Assembly: GCA_016934955.1 (NCBI GenBank)
Contig: JAFGRY010000014.1
Coordinates: 1-43,040 of the forward strand
Direction: 5' to 3'
From: a bacterium
Lineage (GTDB): Bacteria; Zhuqueibacterota; QNDG01; JAGLOF01
DNA: 43,040 nucleotides
The translations under genes and the position numbers were made by a program. The notes beneath the pieces were generated by a model. That model saw only the letters and a program-made list of their open reading frames with translations, was not told where the DNA came from and did not search any database. Below, piece after piece: positions 1 to 7,310 of the stretch (position 1 is its first letter; each line of letters opens with the position of its first letter).

Positions 1-81
1 TCCAGGATCTCCCGTCGGACTGGAAAGCCTAAAAACGGGTTATTGGACAGTCACTCTTGGCGCGCGCCCGTGAGCATGCAC

Positions 82-88
82 GTTATAC
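82..88 (+). other. Left recombination core (R'-like, GTTATAC) of the cassette
   Basis: GTTATAC lies 45 bases before the start codon of the cassette gene, where the core of the previous attC or of attI should be. Integron integrases cut between the G and the first T. The remaining TTATAC complements the R''-like box downstream of the gene. The left arm of the preceding site is not recognisable in the 81 bases available. Confidence 0.65.
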
Positions 89-1543
89 AGGTAAAATGAA
101 AACTTAATATCATTAACAGGAAAATTTGAATTATGAAGTCTCTGAAGATGTTTCTTCTAAGTATTGCTCTATTGTTCATGCACAATCTGGCGGCCGCAGA
201 AAACTATAATATTACTGGAAGTGTTGCAATCCCATCAGGTGCAATTGCTGATAGTCTTAAAGCTAGATTATTAGACATATCTGGAAATGTGGTTGCTGCT
301 GTTCCTGTTGTTAATAATCAATTTGATTTTTCTGCTACAGCTGTTGCTGATGACATATTAGTTCCTCTTGATTATAAATTAAGTCATAATTTTCCTAATC
401 CTTTTAATCCATCAACAAGACTTTTATTTGAGATGAAAAAGCAAGGCGATGTTAAAGTTGAGATTTTCGATGTCCTTGGAAGGTTAGTTGACCATTCTGA
501 AGGAAAATTCGGTGCAGGGAATTATACAATTAACTGGAGTCCAAATAATTGCGCTGCTGGAAATTATATTGCCAGGGTTAGTTTAGGCAATTTGGTTTTT
601 GCAGAAAAAATGCAATTATCTGATGGAAGCGGTTATGGAACCGGAATTTCAATTGATGGCGGGGGCCATGATATTTCTGGATCAATCAGACCTATTGGTT
701 TGAAAAAAGCAATGAATGAGGAATTAAGGTTACAATTAGTTAGCACAGACGGCAAATATTACAATAGAACTGAGAAAGAGAGTTTCAATTATAATGGTTC
801 TTCAATTGATCTTGGAACATTGAAAACATTTGAAGTCTACACAATTCCTGGAACAACTGTTGACTTTTTAGAGTATTGTAAGGCTGCGAGGCCTTATGCA
901 GCAATCCATGTAGGTGAATATCCATTTAAGGTATTTTTAGATTCAACAAATGCTCCATCTGCGGAACATGTTGAAGAATTAAAACGTAGAATAGACAGAA
1001 CAAATCAGATGGTTGCTCAATATAATCCACAAATACCAGAGATGTACACTTATGATGGTGTAACAGAAGATCCTGAAGTTGGAATGGCTGTTGTTAATAA
1101 AATAGGAGGAGCTGTTGATGATTCTTATGTAGATGCTACTTTTGATGATGGAAGAACAAAACACGGTACTACTAAAATTGATAAAAATGGGGGTGTTGAT
1201 GCTTATGGTCAGGCATATGACCATGGTAAACAGCATGCTGCGTATGCTGCAAGACATCCTGACGCTGTTTTTCCAGAATTAACCATGCTTAGTGTTATGG
1301 GTGATGCACCAGAATTTACAGATCTTGATGCAAGATTTGATGCTGTAAACTCTTTCTTAGATCATATGACTTATTGGGATATATTTGAAAAACCAAGTGA
1401 GTAGTTCTATTTTTGTAAGCTGCTGTATAACAAAATAATGAACACGGATTGAAAAACGCTACCTCTTTTTAATGATTTTGGTTTTGTGGAATCACATTTT
1501 CAATGAGAATATCTTGAGGTTTTTCAACCGGTTATTATTGCCG
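83..1543 (+). mobile_element. Integron-type gene cassette carrying one AT-rich gene
   Basis: The unit runs from just inside a GTTATAC core (82-88) to the G of a GTTAGCC core at 1543. It contains one gene followed by an attC-like palindrome. If it is excised and circularised, G1543 joins TTATAC (83-88) to form GTTATAC, the exact complement of GTATAAC at 1425-1431. That is how the R' and R'' boxes of an integron cassette pair. The unit is strikingly AT-rich against GC-rich flanks. No integrase gene is in the window, and no second attC with the partner GGCTAAC was seen to the right, so this would be the last or only cassette. The cassette reading is inference from this geometry. Confidence 0.78.
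133..1404 (+). CDS. Secreted protein with an internal PNPFNPST (T9SS/FlgD-like) domain, function unknown
   Basis: The 423-residue product starts with a signal peptide (residues 1-22, ending near LAAA). Residues 80-164 match the type A sorting-domain/FlgD-like Ig module common in FCB bacteria: SHNFPNPFNPST, then VKVEIFDVLGRLV and a GNYIARV strand. This module normally sits at the extreme C-terminus, but here about 260 residues follow it. The C-terminal part (about 238-423) is not recognised; it is rich in Asp, His and Tyr and has no clear catalytic motif. An AACAGGAAA ribosome site lies at 116-122. Codons end mostly in A or T, unlike every other gene here. The gene sits alone inside the proposed integron cassette, which fits its foreign base composition. 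Confidence 0.8.
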   Translation: MKSLKMFLLSIALLFMHNLAAAENYNITGSVAIPSGAIADSLKARLLDISGNVVAAVPVVNNQFDFSATAVADDILVPLDYKLSHNFPNPFNPSTRLLFEMKKQGDVKVEIFDVLGRLVDHSEGKFGAGNYTINWSPNNCAAGNYIARVSLGNLVFAEKMQLSDGSGYGTGISIDGGGHDISGSIRPIGLKKAMNEELRLQLVSTDGKYYNRTEKESFNYNGSSIDLGTLKTFEVYTIPGTTVDFLEYCKAARPYAAIHVGEYPFKVFLDSTNAPSAEHVEELKRRIDRTNQMVAQYNPQIPEMYTYDGVTEDPEVGMAVVNKIGGAVDDSYVDATFDDGRTKHGTTKIDKNGGVDAYGQAYDHGKQHAAYAARHPDAVFPELTMLSVMGDAPEFTDLDARFDAVNSFLDHMTYWDIFEKPSE

Positions 1544-1549
1544 TTAGCC
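1425..1549 (+). other. attC-like integron recombination site
   Basis: The site begins 20 bases after the stop codon. The left arm (1425-1457) reads GTATAAC, then ATAAT, then a distal TTGAAAAAC. The right arm (1519-1549) reads GTTTTTCAA, then ATTATT, then CCGTTAGCC. The arms pair over about 30 bases with a few unpaired bases on one side, which is typical of attC, where extrahelical bases define the recombined strand. The central spacer (1458-1518) is about 61 bases. The total of 125 bp falls within the usual attC range of roughly 57-141 bp. Confidence 0.75.
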
Positions 1550-1610
1550 CTCTAATTTGTATCTCAATTGTTTATTCCAAATTTGTATTGTGTTTACCCA
1601 TTCAGTAAAC

Positions 1611-1697
1611 CCCCGGGGCCGGGTGGTGGGGACATCAAAATCACTTTTCGTTTCTTCCGTGTCTTTAGGTGGCGTTTCCCGGGGCCGGGCGGCGGGG
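1611..1697 (-). repeat. Intergenic composite repeat: GC-rich motif duplicated around a 27-bp nonamer element
   Basis: A GC-rich motif of the form CCCGGGGCCGGGyGGyGGGG occurs at 1611-1631 and again at 1678-1697. Between them, at 1646-1672 on the minus strand, is a 27-bp element of three 9-bp units related to CCAACGAAA, GGCACGAAA and AAAACGAAA. The same element recurs at seven other intergenic sites in this window. The rest of the 1405-1707 gap is the attC-like site and AT-rich sequence. Confidence 0.7.
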
Positions 1698-1707
1698 CTT
1701 TCACTCT

Positions 1708-2097
1708 TCACGACAAAATCATCACCCCTTCAATCTCATGGAAATGCCTGTCGAATGTGTACAGCGCAAGACCGTTCTGCATCGCTGCCGCCGCGATCCA
1801 GATATCGTTCGTGGGGAGCGGCCTGCCCTTCTTCCGGAGATTACTGAAAATCAAGGAATAATATTCCGCGGTTTCCAGTGTATGCGTCAGCATGTGCACC
1901 CTGTCGTTATTGAGAAAGACCTCCAGTTCACGGATGTTTTTCTGTTCCGCATCCCCGAGCCTGAACCCGCTGAAAAGTTCAGCCAGCACGCAGACATCGA
2001 CACCGATATAGTCAGCATGCCTGAAGACATCGCACACGTCCTTGTTCCCCCGCTTGAATGCGGCATAGACATTTGTGTCAATCAATATCTTGCGCAT
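1708..2097 (-). CDS. vapC: PIN-domain toxin ribonuclease (VapC family)
   Basis: The 129-residue protein has the PIN fold signature. An N-terminal KILIDTNVY holds the first metal-binding Asp, the central CVLAELFSGF holds the conserved Glu, TNDIWIAAAA carries the third acid, and LYTFDRHF is the C-terminal Asp. PIN toxins are Mg-dependent endoribonucleases, often cutting tRNA or rRNA. The start at 2097 (MRKIL) is preferred over one six codons upstream because a GAGGAG ribosome site precedes it and the product begins directly with the first PIN strand. Its start overlaps the end of the antitoxin gene by 20 bases, the usual arrangement of translationally coupled vapBC modules. Confidence 0.88.
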   Translation of the reverse strand: MRKILIDTNVYAAFKRGNKDVCDVFRHADYIGVDVCVLAELFSGFRLGDAEQKNIRELEVFLNNDRVHMLTHTLETAEYYSLIFSNLRKKGRPLPTNDIWIAAAAMQNGLALYTFDRHFHEIEGVMILS

Positions 2098-2350
2098 TCC
2101 ACATCTCCTCATCAATTCGGCTGAACTGTTGGGTATTGCGCATGAAAGCGTCAGCCTGCTCCTTTGACCAGGTGCCGGCGAGGGCGTCTAGATCATCATG
2201 GGTCGGAAAGGTAACTTTCCCCGACACGCCCGCCCCCTGTTCAAGAAGCCTGAGAATCGTTTTGTTCATACTCTCCTTTTCTCTTTCGGCAATTGATTTC
2301 AGCGCCTCGGCAAGCGCATCATCGATCCCGCGAACCGTGATTGTCTTCAT
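2078..2350 (-). CDS. vapB: Ribbon-helix-helix antitoxin (VapB/FitA type)
   Basis: The 90-residue protein opens with MKTITVRGIDDALAEALKSI, a typical beta-strand plus helix of the ribbon-helix-helix DNA-binding fold. A second helix (MNKTILRLLEQG) follows. The acidic, probably flexible C-terminal half would wrap the PIN toxin. It is the first gene of a two-gene unit with the downstream PIN toxin and probably represses its own promoter, as in known VapBC and FitAB pairs. AGGGG about 6 bases upstream of the start may serve as the ribosome site. The module may stabilise the neighbouring cassette region, but it has ordinary GC content and runs opposite to the cassette. Confidence 0.83.
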   Translation of the reverse strand: MKTITVRGIDDALAEALKSIAEREKESMNKTILRLLEQGAGVSGKVTFPTHDDLDALAGTWSKEQADAFMRNTQQFSRIDEEMWNAQDID

Positions 2351-2570
2351 ATCGGACCCCTGTCGCAGTCATTCCATGATATCAACATGAAGTCAATATA
2401 TGAAAGCAGACAATCCGGCGCAAGAGAAATGTGCAATGCCCTGCAGGACTGCATAAAGAATCAGAATAGTATAAAATCAAAACAGATAAATAACAACTCA
2501 AGATTATTTACATATCCGGACCGACCAGGATGTATTCCACAATGTCTCCCGATCATTTTTTGCAGCCACA

Positions 2571-2627
2571 CCCGGGACCGGGCAGCGGGGAATTCATAAT
2601 TCATAATCCATACTTCATAATCTATAA
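2571..2627. repeat. GC-rich motif joined to a TTCATAA heptamer array
   Basis: The GC-rich motif at 2571-2590 (CCCGGGACCGGGCAGCGGGG) is followed at 2593-2627 by five 7-bp units: TTCATAA twice, a diverged unit, TTCATAA and TCTATAA. The GC-motif-then-heptamer order is the same as at 4922-4996 and 28472-28507. The rest of the 377-base gap between the antitoxin and the OPT gene (2351-2727) is AT-rich. It must carry promoters for two divergent genes, but none could be assigned convincingly. Confidence 0.65.
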
Positions 2628-2727
2628 TCAAACGCCCCTTTTCCCTTGACTTTTACCGTATGATTTCAGACCATATACCTTATTCAGGATAGTATCTATT
2701 CATTCAAACCTGCAAGGGAGTTCTGTT

Positions 2728-4743
2728 ATGGCAGAAGAGAAAAAATTCGTCCCTGTCGTGCCTTCTTCCGACACATCCATGAAGGAGTTCACGATCAGAG
2801 CGCTGCTGATCGGTCTGGTCATGTCCGTCATTCTCGGCGCGGCCAACGCCTATCTCGGACTCGGGGCGGGCATGACCATCGCCGCCGTGTATCCGGCAGC
2901 CGTGGTCGGCATGGCCCTGCTGCGCATCGTCAAGGGCAGCATCCTCGAAGAAAACCTGGCCCGTACCGTGGGCGCCATCGGTGAGTCCGTGGCGGCCGGG
3001 GCCATCTTCACCATTCCGGCTTTCTTCATCGCCGGATTCTGGGATCCATTCTTCACTCCCGGCAACTACATAACCTCGACTATCATCATGATCGTCGGCG
3101 GCATACTCGGCATCATGTTCGTGGCGATGCTGCGCCGCGTCATGGTGCGCGATCCCGACCTGGGCTTCCCCGAAAGCGTGGCGGCGGCCGAAATCCACAA
3201 GGCCGGCCGTTCCACCAGCGGCGGTTCGAAATGGCTCTTCAGCGCCATGGGCGTCGGCGCCGCCGTCCAGCTGCTGGCTGAACTGAGGCTCTTTGCCGTT
3301 TCCTGGGAAAAATTCATCGTCTGGGGCAAGCAGACCATCACCGGTTCCCGTTTCAGCGGTCAGGGTGGTCTCTTCCTTGGATCCTTCGGGGTCAAGCCCG
3401 CCTATTTCGGCGTCGGGTACATCATCGGCCCGAAACTCGGCTCCCTGACCTTTTCCGGAGGCCTGATATCCTGGGGTCTGCTCACCCCCATCATTCTCTA
3501 TTTCATGGGCCCCAATGTCATCGTGCCTGAAACCGGACTCAGCCCCGCCACCGCAGCGGAGTGGCTGGCCGTGGCCAAGGATGTCTTTCAGAGCATCGTC
3601 AAACCCATCGCCATCGGCGGCATGCTGGTCGGCGCCGTCTACACCCTCTTCCGCATGCGCAAGAGCCTGACCGAGGGCATCGCCCGCTCGGTAGCGGACG
3701 TAAAGAAGGCGGCAGCGGGCAGCGGCGAGGAGGTGGAACGCATCGAACGGGACCTGAAATTCCCCGTCGTGCTCATGGGAATCGCCGGTGTGGCCGTGGC
3801 TACTTTTCTGATTATGACATTCCTCTTCAAAGCGCCGGTGCTGACATCGCTTGTCGCCTCCGCGCTCATGACCATTCTTGCCTTTTTCTTCGCTGCCGTA
3901 TCGGGATACCTGGTGGGCATCATCGGCTCCTCCAACAATCCGATCAGCGGCCTGACCCTCACTACCCTGGTGATTACCGCCCTGGTGCTGGTACTGCTCG
4001 GCATCGGCAAGGGTGACGGAGCGATCATGGCCGTCCTGGGTGTGGCGGCAATCGTCTGTGTTGCCGCGGCCGTGGCCGGCGAGATGCTGCAGGATCTCAA
4101 GTCAGGCCACATTCTCGGCGGCACGCCCTGGAAAATGGAGATCGGCAATATCATCGGCGTCATCGCCTCCGGTGCGGTCATGTTCGCCGTCCTGGCGGTG
4201 CTGCACCAGGGTGATGTGGCCCGGGGCGCCATCGAAGGCTATGCCGGCGGATTCGGCAGCAGCCAGCTGCCCGCCCCCCAGGCCGGTCTCATGGCTCTGC
4301 TCGCCAAAGGCATTGTCGGCGGCGAAATGGCCTGGCCCCTGATCATCGTGGGTATCTTCATGGGTATCGGCTTCATTCTCGCCGGCATCAAGAGCCCCAT
4401 GCTGATCAGCGTCGGCATGTACCTGCCCTTCACCACCACCTTCGCCATCTTCATGGGCGGCATTATCAAGGGCATCCAGGAACAAATCGCCGCCCGTAAA
4501 GGCCATACCGGAATCCAGAAAGCGAGATCCGAGAACACCGGCGTGCTCCTGGCCTCAGGCTTCATCGCCGGTGAGGCGCTCATGGGACTTGTGTTCGCCG
4601 CGCTGGCTATCTTCAACATTTTCCTGTTCGAGTATTTCTCGTTCTTCCAGAATCCGTCGTTCCTCATCAGCATTCCGGTGATCCTGCTCCTCGGCTGGGT
4701 GCTGATCTACTATCCGCTGAAAAACGCGGGAGCCCCTAAATAA
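2728..4743 (+). CDS. OPT-family oligopeptide transporter
   Basis: The 671-residue integral membrane protein has about 15 hydrophobic segments across its length. It fits the bacterial OPT family (TIGR00733 type): an N-terminal RALLIGLVMSVILGAANAYLGL segment, the NLARTVGAIGESVAAGAIFTIPA region, FPESVAAAEIHKAG, the central GSSNNPISGLTL, and a C-terminal half with SPMLISVGMYLPF. OPT proteins import small peptides or metal-chelate ligands, probably with protons; the substrate here is unknown. AAGGGAG lies just upstream of the start. It is a single-gene unit closed by a strong terminator. Peptide uptake would match the peptidases encoded further right, but no operon link exists. Confidence 0.9.
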   Translation: MAEEKKFVPVVPSSDTSMKEFTIRALLIGLVMSVILGAANAYLGLGAGMTIAAVYPAAVVGMALLRIVKGSILEENLARTVGAIGESVAAGAIFTIPAFFIAGFWDPFFTPGNYITSTIIMIVGGILGIMFVAMLRRVMVRDPDLGFPESVAAAEIHKAGRSTSGGSKWLFSAMGVGAAVQLLAELRLFAVSWEKFIVWGKQTITGSRFSGQGGLFLGSFGVKPAYFGVGYIIGPKLGSLTFSGGLISWGLLTPIILYFMGPNVIVPETGLSPATAAEWLAVAKDVFQSIVKPIAIGGMLVGAVYTLFRMRKSLTEGIARSVADVKKAAAGSGEEVERIERDLKFPVVLMGIAGVAVATFLIMTFLFKAPVLTSLVASALMTILAFFFAAVSGYLVGIIGSSNNPISGLTLTTLVITALVLVLLGIGKGDGAIMAVLGVAAIVCVAAAVAGEMLQDLKSGHILGGTPWKMEIGNIIGVIASGAVMFAVLAVLHQGDVARGAIEGYAGGFGSSQLPAPQAGLMALLAKGIVGGEMAWPLIIVGIFMGIGFILAGIKSPMLISVGMYLPFTTTFAIFMGGIIKGIQEQIAARKGHTGIQKARSENTGVLLASGFIAGEALMGLVFAALAIFNIFLFEYFSFFQNPSFLISIPVILLLGWVLIYYPLKNAGAPK

Positions 4744-4771
4744 CCGGCTTCACGGCAGCAGGTAAATACAG

Positions 4772-4806
4772 AACGGCCCGCGGATGTAAATCGCGGGCCG
4801 TTTTTT
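4772..4806 (+). terminator. Rho-independent terminator of the OPT transporter gene
   Basis: A perfect 11-bp stem (AACGGCCCGCG at 4772-4782 with CGCGGGCCGTT at 4792-4802) has a 9-base loop and a run of six Ts from 4801. It lies 29 bases after the stop codon. Confidence 0.92.
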
Positions 4807-4881
4807 ATGGAACAGCGTAAATGATGGTGGAAAACGAATCCGGAATTCAGTACGCATCAGGACGAATCATCCGCCCCATCC

Positions 4882-4996
4882 CTGGATGCCCGCCTAAAGC
4901 ACGCGGGCATGACATCCTTGTGGGGGCGGCGGGGATTTTATCCTTTTTCCTTCATCCTTTTTCCTTCCTGCCTCCTGCCTCCGGCCTCCTGTCTGC
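4882..4996 (-). repeat. Intergenic repeat cluster: hairpin, GC-rich motif and heptamer array
   Basis: ATGCCCGC (4886-4893) and GCGGGCAT (4903-4910) form an 8-bp hairpin. A GC-rich motif follows (4922-4934). Eight 7-bp units then run from 4941 to 4996 (TCCTTTT, TCCTTCA, TGCCTCC, GGCCTCC, TGTCTGC and variants). Read on the minus strand, the array starts two bases after the DUF89 stop codon with GCAGACAGGAG, the same sequence that starts one base after the araD stop at 9670. No protein-coding potential was seen here. Confidence 0.75.
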
Positions 4997-4998
4997 TT

Positions 4999-5850
4999 TT
5001 ATCTGTACGTCTTGCAAACGATATCCCCGACCCGCACCCCCAGTTCCCGGGCAACCACCTCGCACTTGGCCCGCAGCAGGAAAAAGATGTTCTCCGGCCG
5101 CTGGTTGCACGATTCGAAATTGCCGTGTCCCTTGGCCAGGATCACATCCGCACTCGTGAACGCCTCCAGAAACTCTTCACTGATACGGCTGAAATCTACC
5201 CCGATATCATCGGACCCCGTCTCGATCACCGGGGCCAGGTCAGCGAGACCCACCTCTTCGGCGTCCGCCCGCATCACATCGTTGATCACCGGCCCAGACT
5301 TCACCGCCAGGGTGACCTTCACCCCCAGTGAGAGAAACAGCTCCGTAAGCGCCCGGTCGAATACGATCTCGCCGCTGTTGTCCGTGAGGTAGAGCAGTGA
5401 TGTGCCGGGCCTTATCCAGGGCCGGAACGCCTCGCTGTCGTCCACGGCAAAAGGAGTGGCCAGGGCTCGCTCCAGATCCTTTACCAGATCGAACTCAACC
5501 CCGATGCCCAGGTCGATGATGTTCCCGGCCACGGCCACGTGCAGTCCCGTTGTCAGGGGATCCTCCGACGCATCAATCGCCCGCCGCATGACCGGCAGCA
5601 GCGAGAGCGCCTCCGCGTTCGTCCGTTTCCGGAATTCGGCGTAGGGATCCGGGTTACCCGTCACCTCGGACACAATCCGGTAGACCGGCGTCGAGATCGC
5701 CGCCGGCGTCATGGACAGATCCGTCGTTTTAATCAGATCAGCGGTCCGGTCGCACACCTGCCGGTGCAGTCCGGGATCATCGGTGGTAATGCGGACGGTG
5801 TTCACCGCCTGCTTCATCAGACAGTGCAGACAGACAATGTCGGATTTCAT
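4999..5850 (-). CDS. DUF89/ARMT1-like damage-control metal phosphatase
   Basis: The 283-residue protein matches the prokaryotic DUF89 family (COG1578). It has an N-terminal CLHCLMKQAVNTVR cysteine motif, LTDNSGEIVFDRALTE with the metal-site Asp and Asn, the SGPVINDVMRADA segment, and a C-terminal ILAKGHGNFES loop. Characterised relatives are metal-dependent phosphatases acting on sugar phosphates or damaged phospho-metabolites; the substrate here is unknown. The start is supported by GGAG ten bases upstream. It is monocistronic and opposite to its neighbours. Being next to the arabinose genes, it might dispose of excess pentose phosphate, but nothing in the sequence proves this. Confidence 0.87.
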   Translation of the reverse strand: MKSDIVCLHCLMKQAVNTVRITTDDPGLHRQVCDRTADLIKTTDLSMTPAAISTPVYRIVSEVTGNPDPYAEFRKRTNAEALSLLPVMRRAIDASEDPLTTGLHVAVAGNIIDLGIGVEFDLVKDLERALATPFAVDDSEAFRPWIRPGTSLLYLTDNSGEIVFDRALTELFLSLGVKVTLAVKSGPVINDVMRADAEEVGLADLAPVIETGSDDIGVDFSRISEEFLEAFTSADVILAKGHGNFESCNQRPENIFFLLRAKCEVVARELGVRVGDIVCKTYR

Positions 5851-5912
5851 GTATGCTCCATATGTATATCAGCCGTTCCGACGCAGCGGGAGGGACAGCC
5901 CGCTGTCAGGCT

Positions 5913-6123
5913 CCAACGAAATACACGAAACAAACGAAAAAAACCAAACCCGAAGGCGATCATGGACGTTCCGACGCAGGAGCATCGGAACAAGGGAAAA
6001 GCACCTGTTTCCTTCCATAACCCATCCCTTAGGGATCATCAACCCCTGGCGCAACACATTCCTGACAAATGCCGGATGTGATCCGCAATATCTCTTTTTC
6101 GTTTTTTTCGTGCCCTTCGTTGG
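5913..6123. repeat. Inverted pair of 27-bp nonamer elements with a 157-base interior
   Basis: A plus-strand element at 5913-5939 (CCAACGAAA, TACACGAAA, CAAACGAAA) faces a minus-strand copy at 6097-6123. Inside is a hairpin, GTTCCGA (5968-5974) with TCGGAAC (5985-5991). GTTCCGACGCAG of its left arm also occurs at 5875-5886. No gene is supported in the 407-base gap 5851-6257. Apart from these repeats it holds only the promoter and operator at 6177-6222. Confidence 0.72.
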
Positions 6124-6176
6124 AAATATTCGCGGCTGAGGGCCGGTCTCCAACATCCAATGTAAAAAAATTTGCA

Positions 6177-6205
6177 TTGACTTCAAACAATAGTTTTCGT
6201 ATTTT
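6177..6205 (+). promoter_or_regulatory. Sigma-70-like promoter of the lacI-type/ara operon
   Basis: TTGACT (6177-6182), a 17-base spacer and TATTTT (6200-6205) make a near-consensus -35/-10 pair. The predicted transcript start, near 6212, falls inside the operator, so a bound repressor would block initiation. It is the only clear promoter before the regulator, araB, araD and isomerase genes. Confidence 0.72.
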
Positions 6206-6222
6206 GCGTTAACGTTAACGCA
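6205..6222. promoter_or_regulatory. LacI-family operator, perfect 18-bp palindrome
   Basis: TGCGTTAACGTTAACGCA is perfectly self-complementary and has the central CG typical of LacI/GalR operators. It overlaps the last base of the -10 and the predicted start site, 36 bases before the regulator's ATG. Autoregulation of the whole ara unit, relieved by an arabinose-derived ligand, is the natural inference. No second copy was noticed elsewhere in the window. Confidence 0.83.
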
Positions 6223-6257
6223 CCACCCTATTGAATCCATTCCGGACTGCGCACGCC

Positions 6258-7310
6258 ATGACCACGATCAAAGATATCGCCGAAAAAGCCGGCGTTTCCA
6301 TCGGCACCGTCGACCGCGTTATCCACAAACGGGGACGGGTGTCGGAAGAGACGATCCGCGCCGTTGAAAAGGCGATCCGGGACCTCAATTACACACCGAA
6401 CATCTTCGCCCGCAGGCTCAAACTCGCGAAACCCGTCACCTTCGGCGTGCTCATGCCAACCATGGACCAGGACAGCGGTTACTGGCGGCTGCCGGCCGCC
6501 GGCATAAAAAAGGCGAAAACCGAACTCGCCTGCCACCAGGTGGACGTACGTTTTTTTCACTTCGACCGCTACCGGCCCGCCTCATTTTCCAGGGCTTTTG
6601 AAGCCATGCTCGAGACCGATCTCGACGGACTGCTCATCGCCCCGGTTCTCGCTTCCCTAAGCGCGAAGCTCACCGCCCGCATCCCGCCGGAGCGTCCCTA
6701 CGTCTTTTTCGATTCCACCATTCCCGGCTCGGCGTGCCTCTCCTGCACGATCCAGGATTCCTACCAGAGCGGCATGCTCTCGGCCCGGCTGCTCAATCTG
6801 CTCTGCGGCGGCATCGGCACCCTGGCGGCCCTGCGCATGGCTCCGGACGACTACCACATCAACGAACGGGTGCGGGGGTTCCAGCACTATTTCTCGGGCG
6901 GTCTCAGCAGCGGCTTTGTCATTTACGAAACTGATAACGCCCGGGATCGGAAATCACTGAAAAGGCTGTTCCGAACCATTATCGAAGAGCATAGCGGACT
7001 CCGGGGTATATTCATCACCAATGCCCAGACATTCCTGTTCGCACGCTTTCTCGAGGAAGAAGGCCTGGCCGGCGCGATCCATGTCATCGGGTACGATCTC
7101 ATCCAGGAAAACATCGACTGCCTGAAAAACGGGTCCATCGATTTTCTCATCAGCCAGCAGTCCGACAACCAGGGCTACCAGGGGCTGTACACCCTCTTCC
7201 GCAGAGTCGTGCTCAATGAAGCGGTTGAAAAGGAGATCTTCATGCCCATAGAGATCATCACCAGGGAAAACATCGATTATTACCAGCAGCAGTGGAGCGC
7301 ACATGTCTGA
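6258..7310 (+). CDS. LacI-family transcriptional regulator of the arabinose genes
   Basis: The 350-residue protein begins MTTIKDIAEKAGVSIGTVDR, the canonical LacI helix-turn-helix. The hinge helix (NYTPNIFARRLK) is near residues 48-60, and a periplasmic-binding-protein-like effector domain fills the rest. The ATG at 6258 is chosen over an in-frame TTG at 6231 because LacI proteins start right at the helix-turn-helix. No strong ribosome site precedes either start. Its stop codon overlaps araB by eight bases, so regulator and kinase are translationally coupled. It should bind the palindrome at 6205-6222. Known AraR proteins of Bacillus (GntR type) and Bacteroides (NrtR type) belong to other families, so this is a separate solution for arabinose control. 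The ligand is unproven. Confidence 0.9.
   Translation: MTTIKDIAEKAGVSIGTVDRVIHKRGRVSEETIRAVEKAIRDLNYTPNIFARRLKLAKPVTFGVLMPTMDQDSGYWRLPAAGIKKAKTELACHQVDVRFFHFDRYRPASFSRAFEAMLETDLDGLLIAPVLASLSAKLTARIPPERPYVFFDSTIPGSACLSCTIQDSYQSGMLSARLLNLLCGGIGTLAALRMAPDDYHINERVRGFQHYFSGGLSSGFVIYETDNARDRKSLKRLFRTIIEEHSGLRGIFITNAQTFLFARFLEEEGLAGAIHVIGYDLIQENIDCLKNGSIDFLISQQSDNQGYQGLYTLFRRVVLNEAVEKEIFMPIEIITRENIDYYQQQWSAHV

Noticed and set aside
1557..2390. Several short plus-strand open frames opposite the toxin and antitoxin
   Set aside because: They resemble no family, and the minus strand encodes clear PIN and ribbon-helix-helix proteins.
1544..2727. A second integron cassette containing the toxin-antitoxin pair
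   Set aside because: No GGCTAAC box or attC-like palindrome was found to the right, GC content is host-like, and the genes run opposite to the usual cassette orientation.
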